Shown here piece by piece: positions 14,955 to 21,570 of a stretch of DNA of 21,740 nt. Location: NCBI RefSeq assembly GCF_000717175.1, contig NZ_JNYD01000053.1, positions 1-21,740 of the forward strand, in the 5' to 3' direction. Under the pieces are notes generated by a model, which was not told the DNA's origin, ran no database searches, and saw nothing but the letters and a program-made list of their open reading frames with translations. Each line of letters begins with the position of its first letter. Position 1 is the first letter of the stretch. The position numbers were made by a program, and so were the translations under genes. The stretch is from Pseudonocardia autotrophica (lineage in GTDB: Bacteria > Actinomycetota > Actinomycetes > Mycobacteriales > Pseudonocardiaceae).

Positions 14955-14989
14955 AACTGCCGTGCGACGGTCACGCGTCGCACACAGTT
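14955..14989. promoter_or_regulatory. Compound inverted repeat upstream of the DUF4365 gene
   Basis: An inner perfect 8-bp arm pair (GTGCGACG at 14962-14969, CGTCGCAC at 14976-14983) with a 6-base loop is flanked by an outer 5-bp pair (AACTG at 14955-14959, CAGTT at 14985-14989). Thirteen base pairs with a small bulge end 23 bases before the GTG start. It could be an operator or an RNA hairpin in the leader; the sequence alone does not distinguish these. Confidence 0.55.
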
Positions 14990-15012
14990 CACTACCCGTA
15001 CGAAGGACGTGC

Positions 15013-15558
15013 GTGCCTACTCGCCAGCAGAACGTGCTTCCAGTCATCGACTCCACGTTCACGACGTGTATGGAGCAACTTCAGGAGGGCTACGTGGCCG
15101 CCGTTGCGGCCACCGCTGGTTGCACGCTGGAGCCTATCAAACGCGACGTCTATGGCACCGACGTACGAATCATCCGACCCGGCCGCGGCGACTTCAATGA
15201 AGAAGTCGTCGTCATGGCGCAGCTCAAGAATACGACGCAGGTTCGGCCGGACCCCTCCAAGGATTTTTTTTCCTATCAGTTCAAGAAGCGCATCTACTTC
15301 GAGAAGCTCGCAATGCGTCGGACAACGACAAAGGCGATACTGCTGGTGATGGCGACCGAACTCGCTCAAGCAGACTGGAGCAAGTCATCGCATAACGCCC
15401 TCGAGGTGCGCAACTGCTGCTATTTCCTCAATCTGGAAGGCGAGACGGCTGCAGAAGGGGTTCAATCTCCCTCTGTTCGCATCCCGACGAGGAACATCTT
15501 CGACGCAGATTCCCTGACCGCGATGCTCGATAGGGTCGAGCGCGGCGAGGCGATCTAG
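15013..15558 (+). CDS. DUF4365 nuclease-like protein (181 aa)
   Basis: The whole protein follows the DUF4365 pattern: an N-terminal helix ending EQLQEGYVAAVAATAGCTLE, then DVYGTDVRII (D50), EEVVVMAQLKNT (Q70-x-K72), FEKLAMRRTTTKAILLVMA, DWSKSSHNALEVRNCCYFLN and IPTRNIFDADSLTAML. The E...GxD...QxK arrangement is that of PD-(D/E)xK nuclease folds, and DUF4365 proteins often occur in defence-type neighbourhoods; activity here is inferred. GTG 15013 is chosen because GAAGGA lies 6 bases upstream and the family starts here; the frame remains open to an ATG at 14830. Codon use is more AT-rich than in its neighbours, and a run of eight T lies at 15264-15271. The next gene starts one base after the stop, so the two form an operon. 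Confidence 0.82.
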   Translation: MPTRQQNVLPVIDSTFTTCMEQLQEGYVAAVAATAGCTLEPIKRDVYGTDVRIIRPGRGDFNEEVVVMAQLKNTTQVRPDPSKDFFSYQFKKRIYFEKLAMRRTTTKAILLVMATELAQADWSKSSHNALEVRNCCYFLNLEGETAAEGVQSPSVRIPTRNIFDADSLTAMLDRVERGEAI

Positions 15559-15559
15559 G

Positions 15560-16810
15560 ATGTCTCGCCCCCTTCCCCTCACGTCTTCCCAAGTCGACCC
15601 GAGGCAATTCCTGCTTACCCTTCGAAACGAAGGCTGGACGACCGTCGGAGGACGTGCCGGGCTATATGAACGCCTCCGCCCTCCCCTCAGCGATCAAGGT
15701 CTGATTCCTGACCGCTGGTCGCTTCTGATTCCGCTCGACACCCGCGCTCCCGACTATTCCGAGCTGATGACAGCCGCACTGGCGGAGCTTGTAGATTCCC
15801 GCCTACCCGCGGCCCGATCCATCGACCTGCTACCACGTCTCCAAATGGGCCAGGCTGACGCCTTCCACTTCCGCAAGGAGAGCGCAGCGCCGCCTGGCCT
15901 CATTGGCTGGCGGGACGGCGAGGAGCTAGTCCGCTCAGCGCGACAGACCTTGGTTGCTGGCGCCAAGTCGCACATCAGCCGCTTACGGCGCTTCAGCAAC
16001 AGGTTCGGACAGTTCGCAGGCAGATATCTGGACAACGTTCTAATGGGGCAGACTGCTGTCGGCAGCTATGTCGTAACGGCATATGCGCCTGTTGATACTC
16101 CCATAGCCTTGACCTCTTCTAAGCTCGATCTGGCATCGTTGCCCGGCACCGAGGCCGCACCAGCGCGTGAAGTAACCCTTGCAATTGGTCGAGCACTTGA
16201 GGCAACACAGGAGGCAGTCGAGCATTTCCACTCCTCGGGTAGCTTGTCAGGATTCGAGGCAGGGGTAAGTAGCGGAATCTCGTTCGACCTCCTGACCGCT
16301 CTGAAAGGGATAACCAAGAACTCCGACGAGGGGGAGGTCGCCCTAGAGTGGATCTCTTACGAGGCAACCGACGCGCAGTCGAGAGAGTCCAAATTCACAT
16401 TCACGGCAGCTGACACGCCTGTACTTGAGCGAGCGTCCAATCGATTGTCTGCCGAGGTCGAGACAGACATGGAGTCCACCATTGTCGGACGCGTTCACCT
16501 ACTTACAAAGAAGGAACTTGGCGGTCCCGGGGTCTTCGGAATGGAAACCCTGCCCCCGAACGCAAAGAAGTTCCGTGTTCGCCTGTCCGATCCGGATGAA
16601 TACCACGCTGCCGTCCAAGCACACGACCGCGACCTGGTGATTCGGGTCAGCGGCCGTCCGGAACGTGACGGTACGTTGACCTGGCTCTATGAGGCCAGCA
16701 TTGTTTCGACCATCGGCCCTGTCGACGAACTGCGTTCGGAGTTGGTCGCCCAGGGGCGCACACAGGCTGACCAGCTGGCTTTCCCCGAGCTTCCTGAGTC
16801 GAACAAGTAG
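15560..16810 (+). CDS. Unrecognised 416-aa partner of the DUF4365 protein
   Basis: I do not recognise the family. No signal peptide, membrane segment, Walker motif or obvious catalytic triad is visible. Residues about 10-130 look alpha/beta (RQFLLTLRNEGWTTVGGRAG, WSLLIPLDTRAPDYSELM). The centre (130-260) is helical with GRYLDNVLMGQTAVGSYVVT. The C-terminus (about 305-395) has regular short strands (STIVGRVHLLTKKE, KFRVRLSDPDEYHAAVQA, DLVIRVSGRPERDGTLTW) suggesting a beta-barrel or OB-like domain. ATG 15560 follows the upstream stop by one base, and its own ribosome site is weak, so translation is likely coupled. Base composition matches the DUF4365 gene and not the rest of the window, so both probably arrived together. 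Proposed role: sensor, substrate-binding or effector partner; unproven. Confidence 0.7.
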   Translation: MSRPLPLTSSQVDPRQFLLTLRNEGWTTVGGRAGLYERLRPPLSDQGLIPDRWSLLIPLDTRAPDYSELMTAALAELVDSRLPAARSIDLLPRLQMGQADAFHFRKESAAPPGLIGWRDGEELVRSARQTLVAGAKSHISRLRRFSNRFGQFAGRYLDNVLMGQTAVGSYVVTAYAPVDTPIALTSSKLDLASLPGTEAAPAREVTLAIGRALEATQEAVEHFHSSGSLSGFEAGVSSGISFDLLTALKGITKNSDEGEVALEWISYEATDAQSRESKFTFTAADTPVLERASNRLSAEVETDMESTIVGRVHLLTKKELGGPGVFGMETLPPNAKKFRVRLSDPDEYHAAVQAHDRDLVIRVSGRPERDGTLTWLYEASIVSTIGPVDELRSELVAQGRTQADQLAFPELPESNK

Positions 16811-16878
16811 CGCCCTCTAGCAGCGCGCCGGACGGGGACCGGCCGCGGGCCGCACGCCCGGCCGGCGGGCAGCGGCGC

Positions 16879-16899
16879 GGCGGCGGAGCTGCCGCCTTT
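16879..16899 (+). terminator. Likely terminator of the DUF4365 operon
   Basis: A 6-bp GC stem (GGCGGC/GCCGCC) with a 6-base loop is followed by TTT, about 70 bases after the stop of the 416-aa gene. The short T-tract makes it a plausible but weak intrinsic terminator. Confidence 0.45.
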
Positions 16900-17191
16900 G
16901 GGTCCAGGCTCACTGAGCGCCCTGCCCGTCCCCAGACGGTGTCGAGGCCAGGTCACATCGACGGATGTCAGGGCTGCCGGCAGGTGGCGGCGGTCGACCG
17001 ACTCGGTGTGCTGCTGGCTGGCTGAGAGCTTCGTCTACCAATGTCGGGCAAGGACGCGCCTGGCAACGAGCCCCGGCTGACTAGCCCTGCCCCACCGGAG
17101 TCCGGCGCAATGGGCGCGGCGCGACGGCTCCGTCCGGCGCGCTTCGACCAACCAACACAGCGCGCTAGCTCGATTGCGACCGCCCGAAGGG

Positions 17192-17217
17192 GCGGGCGAG
17201 AAGAAGATCTCGCCCGC
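17192..17217 (-). terminator. Hairpin terminator after the Rv3235-like gene
   Basis: A perfect 10-bp stem (GCGGGCGAGA/TCTCGCCCGC) with a 6-base loop begins 11 bases beyond the stop codon of the leftward Rv3235-like gene. No T-tract. A competing hairpin, CCGCCC-GAAG-GGGCGG (17180-17195), overlaps its far arm, so the two cannot form together. Confidence 0.55.
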
Positions 17218-17227
17218 TCCTCCTGGC

Positions 17228-17740
17228 TCACAGGATGCGGATCGTCAAGCACATCCACCGGTCCAGGCCGACCAGCGTGAACGACGCGGCCAGCGCCCGG
17301 CGCCGTCCCCGAACCCTCACGGATCCTGCGACCTCCACCGCACCCTCGTGGGGCTGGGACGGGTGGAAGCTCAGCAGGCGGGCCCCGCCGCGTAGGCCGC
17401 TGGCCTCGACCGGCACCGCCCGCAGGTAGCGCAGCACCCGCGGGGCAACCAGGTCGGTGAGCAGCTTGGCCGGGCGCCGCTGGTCGAGCACCTCCACCGC
17501 CATCGCCACCGTCCGGTGCGCCTGCCCGACCGCGGCGCGATCGAGCACGACGTCGGTGACCGGGTCACCGGGCGGGAGCTCGGCCGGGGCGTCGGCAGGG
17601 GCACGGTGACCGCAGGTGGGGCACGGGTCGAGGAAGTCCTCGCCGTCGAACACCACCGTGCGGACCGGGCGGAGCTCGAGCACCCGCCGAAGCGTGTTCT
17701 CGTCCTGGGGCGTCTCCTTGTGGTCGAGGGTCTGGGACAT
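17228..17740 (-). CDS. Rv3235-like protein (170 aa)
   Basis: The domain at about 65-168 resembles the actinobacterial Rv3235 family, of unknown function: AVAMAVEVLDQRRPAKLLTD, LVAPRVLRYLRAVPVEA, VRVRGRRRALAASFTLVGLD and a terminal RWMCLTIRIL. Near the N-terminus is an extra CPTCGH (C40, C43, H45), a half zinc-finger-like knuckle. ATG 17740 has AGGAGG 6 bases upstream. It stands alone, reads leftward and is followed by a strong hairpin. Chromosomal members lie near secA in mycobacteria as I recall; a copy inside an integrated element would be a cargo or captured gene. No enzymatic motif is visible. Confidence 0.6.
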   Translation of the reverse strand: MSQTLDHKETPQDENTLRRVLELRPVRTVVFDGEDFLDPCPTCGHRAPADAPAELPPGDPVTDVVLDRAAVGQAHRTVAMAVEVLDQRRPAKLLTDLVAPRVLRYLRAVPVEASGLRGGARLLSFHPSQPHEGAVEVAGSVRVRGRRRALAASFTLVGLDRWMCLTIRIL

Positions 17741-18225
17741 GGCGGCCTCCTGGAGAGTTCGGCAACCAGCTGAAGCAGCAGGGTTGTTCGGCTGTGGTGG
17801 GCTGGCTGCGGGGCGCGGTGCGAAGCGCCCGCCCTTGCCTCTCCGCGCCCGACTCCGCCCGGCGAGGCTCGCGGGCAGGGGCGACCGTCAGGTCGTCGGC
17901 GGAGCCGATGCGCAGCACCCTTGCCCGTGAGACCGGGCGGGGTAAGCGGCCCACCACGGAAGACGCAGCCCGGCCGAGAGGCCGGTCGTCTGCAGTCGGC
18001 TCTGAAATCGCAGGGCAAGCGTGTCGTCGCCGTCGTCAGACTTTGGGCCGCGTCACGACCGTGGTACCGGTCGCGTCGGTGTACTCAAGGTCTTGCCGAA
18101 CGTGAACTGCCGCCTCAATTCGACTGTTATCAACCCGCGATCCGGCCGCGGTAACGGGCCACCCAAGCACTGCGATTCGTGAAGTGACGTCGGGGGACGA
18201 AATGCACGAACGGAGACGCTCCCCC
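17741..18225. other. 485-base gap between divergent genes, no intact gene
   Basis: The left end holds the ribosome site of the Rv3235-like gene. A GNRA-loop hairpin CCGGCC-GAGA-GGCCGG lies at 17970-17985. On the minus strand near 18046-18115 a protein-like C-terminal fragment appears (LEYTDATGTTVVTRPKV before a stop), with the upstream coding sense in another frame (RRQFTFGKT), as in a decayed gene end. No promoter motif is convincing. Confidence 0.4.
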
Positions 18226-18951
18226 ATGTCTCAGCCTCACCCGCCACGTCGCGGTCAGCCGTACTACGGTCCCCAGAACGGTCGGCCCGGTCCCTACCCG
18301 CCCCAGCACCGACAGCCGCAGCCGATGCCTCAGCAGTACGGCCAGCAGTGGGCGCCGCCGCGGCAACCGCAACAGTTCGGCTTCACCGGCGGCCAGCAGC
18401 TGCCGTCTCAGATTCCCACGCAGCGGAGCGCCGAGCCGACGCCGCCGAAGAAGCGGAGGAAGTGGCCGTGGATTGTCGGCGCGCTCATCCTGATCCCCAT
18501 CCTCGCCTTCGCTGGCTGCACCGCTCTCGTCGGCGGCGCCGTTAAGGCCGTCGACGACGCTCGCCAGGGCGGCTCGGTCGGACTCGGCGAGATGTTCTAC
18601 TACTCGTCCAAGGTCGGGCTTATGGTCGCCGCCCCTACGCCGCACAACCCCGGGAACCAGTACATCGTTGGTCGAGGCGAGCAGGGCTGGGAGTCGACCG
18701 TCACGATCACCAACGGCAGCAGCCATCCTGTGGGCGCCAGTCTGGTCACGATGAACGCGACCGTGAACGGGGCGCCGGCCGAGCGCTACTTCGACGACGG
18801 CGCCGACCTGGCGACGCAAGACATTGCGCCGGGACAGTCCCTGCGGGTGCCGTTCCGCTTCAAGACCAAGAAGGGCGCTACCGGGCCCGTGCAGATCGCG
18901 GTCGCCGCCGAGTTCAACGAGCCGGTGTTCTTCAACGGCACTCTCAGCTGA
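18226..18951 (+). CDS. Proline-rich membrane-anchored protein with extracytoplasmic Ig-like domain
   Basis: The 242-residue protein has three parts. Residues 1-78 are a proline, glutamine and tyrosine-rich cytoplasmic tail (PPRRGQPYYGPQ, PPQHRQPQPMPQQYGQQW). A KKRRK stop-transfer cluster precedes one hydrophobic segment at about 80-105 (WPWIVGALILIPILAFAGC). The rest is a beta-rich outer domain resembling DUF4352/MPT63-type immunoglobulin folds (ESTVTITNGSSHPVGASLVT, IAPGQSLRVPFRFKTKKGAT). FAGC is close to, but not a clean, lipobox. ATG 18226 is preferred because MSQP starts are typical and GGAG lies 10 bases upstream; ATG 18202 with GGGGGA is an alternative. A perfect bidirectional terminator follows. 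Substrate and partner are unknown; an exclusion or surface role is possible. Confidence 0.75.
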   Translation: MSQPHPPRRGQPYYGPQNGRPGPYPPQHRQPQPMPQQYGQQWAPPRQPQQFGFTGGQQLPSQIPTQRSAEPTPPKKRRKWPWIVGALILIPILAFAGCTALVGGAVKAVDDARQGGSVGLGEMFYYSSKVGLMVAAPTPHNPGNQYIVGRGEQGWESTVTITNGSSHPVGASLVTMNATVNGAPAERYFDDGADLATQDIAPGQSLRVPFRFKTKKGATGPVQIAVAAEFNEPVFFNGTLS

Positions 18952-18975
18952 CGAGAAGCTCAACCAAGCACGCTC

Positions 18976-19011
18976 CCGGTGCTGGCCCGGCAGCCGTCGG
19001 GCCAGCACCGG
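18976..19011. terminator. Strong bidirectional hairpin terminator
   Basis: A perfect 14-bp stem (CCGGTGCTGGCCCG / CGGGCCAGCACCGG) with an 8-base loop lies between two convergent transcription units: the membrane protein gene ending at 18951 and the small leftward genes ending at 19060. A second hairpin, CTCCGC-TCACG-GCGGAG, follows at about 19033-19049. Position and symmetry make shared termination very likely. Confidence 0.85.
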
Positions 19012-19059
19012 AGGTTGCCTCGGCCGTCAGCGCTCCGCTCACGGCGGAGTCGGGCGACG

Positions 19060-19242
19060 TCAGGACCCGCCGAAGACGATCCTTGTTCCCGGCGAGGCCG
19101 GGGTGTCCAGGTCCTCGACGACCACGCCGTCGAGCTTGATCACCTTGCGCTCGAGGTGCGAAGCGATCCGCTCCTCCGACAGCATCGCCTCGAGGCGGGT
19201 CCGGACCGTCGGGATCTCCTCAGCCTGCTCCGCGTCGCTCAC
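19060..19242 (-). CDS. Small hypothetical protein (60 aa), second gene of the SOS-box unit
   Basis: The sequence is helical at first (EEIPTVRTRLEAMLSEERIA) and then reads KVIKLDGVVVEDLDTPASPG and TRIVFGGS. The xVxLDGxxVxDxDTPxxxxxRIV pattern resembles short actinobacterial proteins with an S4-like or beta-grasp-like fold, but I cannot name a family. The GTG at 19242 is the only good start in this frame; its ribosome site (GCGGAAG about 10 bases upstream) is weak. The frame is open further upstream without a start codon in good context. It lies 68 bases after the 94-aa gene on the same strand and probably shares its transcript, which ends at the 18976-19011 terminator. Coding support is from residue pattern and GC3. 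Confidence 0.55.
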   Translation of the reverse strand: MSDAEQAEEIPTVRTRLEAMLSEERIASHLERKVIKLDGVVVEDLDTPASPGTRIVFGGS

Positions 19243-19310
19243 GGCAGGATCAACTTCCGCTGCACGGCGGCGGATGCCGTCGGCTGCCTCACCACTTCGG
19301 GGCTCATCGA

Positions 19311-19595
19311 TCAGCTCCGGTAGGTCTGGCCGTTGTAGCGGCGGAGCTTCAACGCCTCGGCTGGCACGAGCTGATCCACAAGCGTCAGCCCCAGCGAGGG
19401 GTTCCGCGACGCCCACATGATGGGGAACGTGACAAGCCCGTACCAGCGCGCGTCGAGCCCGCGGAACCAGGAGTGGAGCTCGCCGTTCGCGACGCCGTCG
19501 AGCACTCCGGGCTTGCTGATGTCGATGTTCCGTCGCTCCTGCGGGCCGTAGATGCACCGCAGGTCGACGTAGACGGGCTTGGCCATCCTGCGCAT
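19311..19595 (-). CDS. Small hypothetical protein (94 aa) under a LexA-box promoter
   Basis: I do not recognise the family. It starts MRRMAKPVYVDLRCIYGPQE and contains LHSWFRGLDARWYGLVTFPI and LTLVDQLVPAEALKLRRY. The composition is that of a folded soluble protein with several tryptophans, no signal peptide and no obvious catalytic motif. ATG 19595 is chosen because AGGAGG lies 8 bases upstream; GTG 19604 would overlap the ribosome site. A LexA box overlaps the putative transcription start, so the gene should be induced by DNA damage. It lies just downstream of the integrase, on the same strand, but has its own promoter. An SOS-linked role in excision, repair inhibition or host control is possible. 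Confidence 0.7.
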   Translation of the reverse strand: MRRMAKPVYVDLRCIYGPQERRNIDISKPGVLDGVANGELHSWFRGLDARWYGLVTFPIMWASRNPSLGLTLVDQLVPAEALKLRRYNGQTYRS

Positions 19596-19611
19596 GGGCA
19601 CCACCTCCTAC

Positions 19612-19656
19612 TCGAACGCATGTTCGGATCGTACGGCTCCGCGCCAGCGCTGTCGT
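19612..19656 (-). promoter_or_regulatory. SOS promoter: LexA box plus -10/-35
   Basis: TCGAAC-GCAT-GTTCGG at 19612-19627 matches 11 of the 12 fixed bases of the actinobacterial LexA consensus TCGAAC-N4-GTTCGA. On the minus strand TACGAT (19628-19633) is a good -10 and ACGACA (19651-19656) a fair -35, with 17 bases between. The expected start, near 19621, falls inside the LexA box, the classic arrangement for repression. Downstream is the 94-aa gene. Confidence 0.75.
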
Positions 19657-19703
19657 CTCCAGCCGCAGCACGTCACTCCACGAGCGCACAAGATCGGGCA
19701 GCC

Positions 19704-21551
19704 TCAGGAAGAACTGCTCGGGGCGACGAAGGTGCGGATGCGCTCCTTCAGCTCGGGATCCGCGACCTCCATGGTGAAGTCCCCGAGGTCGCTCGGGTCG
19801 CGGCCATCCCGGCGGACGGCGTCGACGAGCAGCTGACGCAGTTGGGCCGCATCGTTCGGGTCGGCCTCGGCCGAGAAGTCGGCGATGACATAGCCGCGGC
19901 GGCGGACCACGAAGTCGAGGAGCCTCGCCGAAGCATGAGCGGGTGGGGTTGGCTGCGCTGGCTCGACCTCGGCGATCTCCGGCTCGGGCTCCTGCGCCAA
20001 GGGCATTGCCTCGGACGGGAATGACGTCGCAGAGTCGTCGAGGTCAACGGTCTCGAGCACGATCGGCCGACCTCCGGTCTTGAGTAGGACCAGGCCCCAC
20101 TCCTCGAGGAGCTGCAGAGCCTTGTACACGGTGCCGACGCCGACATCGTGCCGCTTGGCCAGGGCGTTCACGGCGAGCAGCGGATCACCGGGCACGAGCT
20201 CGCCGGAAAGAATCTGCTGGCGGATGACCGACGCGACCTTCTCGAACGGCAGGCGAGGCGCCGTCTTCGCCCGCTCGCTCGCGGATGCGGCCACCTTCGG
20301 ACGCTCGGGCAGCCGTGCGGCGATGCCGGCCGCTGCACGCTGATCGGCCTCGGCCAGCCAGGCGCTGTAGACCCGCAGCGTGGTGATGCCGCCGCCGCTG
20401 TGTCCCAGCCGTCCGGCGACGGTCCGGACGTCCATCCCGGCCGCGATCAGCTCGGTCGCCGAGTAGTGCCGCAGAGCGTGGAAGTGCGTCTCGATGTCGA
20501 GCCGCTTTGCCATCCGCGTGTAGCGCTGCCCGACCGAGGCCGGCACCAAGGGCTCGCTGCTGTCCGGCGCCTGCGAGAAGACGTACGCCTGCCCGGTGAG
20601 CAGCTTGCCCACCTGCGCCGCCGCCTCCTCGGCCCGCGCCCGATGCTCGGTCAGGACCGCTCGCGTCTCGTCGTCGATCGTCACGCGGCGCTGCTGGTGG
20701 GTCTTCGTGTCCTTCTCCACCAGCTTGCTGCGGCCGTCGGTCGCCAGGGCTCGGCGGATCTCGACCAGACTCTGCTCGAGGTCCACGTTGCGCCATCGCA
20801 GCGCGCAGACCTCGCCGCGACGCGCGCCCGTCGTCATGGTGAACCAGACCAGGGCGCCCCAGTCCGGATCCAGCGACGCCTCCTCGATCAGCTTCGCCGC
20901 CTCCGCCGGCGTCGGCGGCCGCGGGTCCGGCGGCTTCGGCGACGGTGCTTCGGCCTGGACCACCGGACTCGTTGCGATCCAGCGCCAGCGCACGGCCTTC
21001 TTGTATGCGGCGTTCAGTATGTGGTGGACGTGCCGGATCGTCGTGTTCGACAGCGGCTTGCACACGTGCGGCCGGCAGCGCTCGTCGCACTCGTGCGGCT
21101 GAGGCGTGCGATGGTCGATCTGCCGTCTCTTCGGTCGGCAGTGGATGCGGCAGCGCCGGAGCTCGGCGTAGAGCGAGTCGAGGACGTCGGGATCCACGGC
21201 GCCGGCCTTGAGCCCGCCGATGAACGGGCGGACGTGGTTCTCCAGGTAGCGCGTGTACATGAGGTGCGTGCTCGCGCTGACGTCGATCATCTCGAGGTAG
21301 CGGTCGAGGAGCTGGTTCACCGTGGCCGACGTCCGCGGGTTCCGGCGCTCGTCGACCTCGTTGAGCATCCGCGTGCGCGCTGCCTCGGCCCGCGCCCGAG
21401 CATCCGGGCCGGGCGGGATGATCTCGACAAGGCGGTGCCGCTTTCCCGTGACGGCGTCGTAGCCGGCGTGCACACGTACTCGCAGCCCGCCGTTCGGCAG
21501 ACGATCGATGCTCCCCCGCACGCGCTTCCGGCCCGCCCGCGATGACCCCAT
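19704..21551 (-). CDS. int: Tyrosine site-specific integrase with C-terminal GntR winged-helix domain
   Basis: This 615-residue recombinase should integrate the element at the adjacent tRNA-Val. A SAM-like core-binding domain (about 60-180) carries a Cys/His cluster (CRIHCRPK, HECDERCRPHVC) seen in actinobacterial integrases. Catalytic residues are all present: R244 (TTGARRGE), the K in KDTKTHQQRR, H358-R361 (HALRH), H384 (LGHSGG) and nucleophile Y395 (RVYSAW). Unusually, about 430-497 is a GntR winged helix (FEKVASVIRQQILSGELVPG, LAKRHDVGVGTVYKALQLLE, WGLVLLKTGGRPIVLE), followed by an acidic linker and a last domain of about 70 residues with no known family. ATG 21551 is preferred; a GTG at 21605 would extend it by 18 residues through the inverted repeat. 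Typical integrases end soon after the tyrosine, at 380-450 residues. Confidence 0.93.
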   Translation of the reverse strand: MGSSRAGRKRVRGSIDRLPNGGLRVRVHAGYDAVTGKRHRLVEIIPPGPDARARAEAARTRMLNEVDERRNPRTSATVNQLLDRYLEMIDVSASTHLMYTRYLENHVRPFIGGLKAGAVDPDVLDSLYAELRRCRIHCRPKRRQIDHRTPQPHECDERCRPHVCKPLSNTTIRHVHHILNAAYKKAVRWRWIATSPVVQAEAPSPKPPDPRPPTPAEAAKLIEEASLDPDWGALVWFTMTTGARRGEVCALRWRNVDLEQSLVEIRRALATDGRSKLVEKDTKTHQQRRVTIDDETRAVLTEHRARAEEAAAQVGKLLTGQAYVFSQAPDSSEPLVPASVGQRYTRMAKRLDIETHFHALRHYSATELIAAGMDVRTVAGRLGHSGGGITTLRVYSAWLAEADQRAAAGIAARLPERPKVAASASERAKTAPRLPFEKVASVIRQQILSGELVPGDPLLAVNALAKRHDVGVGTVYKALQLLEEWGLVLLKTGGRPIVLETVDLDDSATSFPSEAMPLAQEPEPEIAEVEPAQPTPPAHASARLLDFVVRRRGYVIADFSAEADPNDAAQLRQLLVDAVRRDGRDPSDLGDFTMEVADPELKERIRTFVAPSSSS

Positions 21552-21570
21552 ACGGCCGAAGCTATGGCGG

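Larger units (their letters stand above)
14305..15012. other. 708-base gap: no convincing gene; hairpins upstream of the DUF4365 cassette
   Basis: Open frames here have poor codon character and no ribosome sites in good context; the frame that extends the DUF4365 gene back to an ATG at 14830 encodes residues that look non-coding. A strong hairpin CCCAAGA-ACGA-TCTTGGG lies at 14508-14525, and a compound inverted repeat at 14955-14989. The region marks the change from about 70 percent GC to the AT-richer cassette and probably contains the cassette promoter and its insertion boundary; I could not pick a clear -35/-10. Confidence 0.5.
16811..17227. other. 417-base gap with multiple hairpins, no gene seen
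   Basis: GC content jumps back to the window norm directly after the cassette. Several GC-rich inverted repeats occur, including GGCGGC-GGAGCT-GCCGCC followed by TTT (16879-16896) and two mutually exclusive hairpins near 17180-17217. Frames through the gap lack ribosome sites and protein-like composition. This is the right boundary of the AT-richer cassette. Confidence 0.5.

Noticed and set aside
14830..15012. N-terminal extension of the DUF4365 gene to ATG 14830
   Set aside because: The 61 extra residues look non-coding, include the inverted repeat at 14955-14989, and the family normally begins near the GTG at 15013, which has GAAGGA upstream.
20148..21545. Long plus-strand frame opposite the integrase
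   Set aside because: Antisense to a gene with all catalytic residues; the composition is Arg/Leu/Ala-rich shadow and there is no ribosome site.
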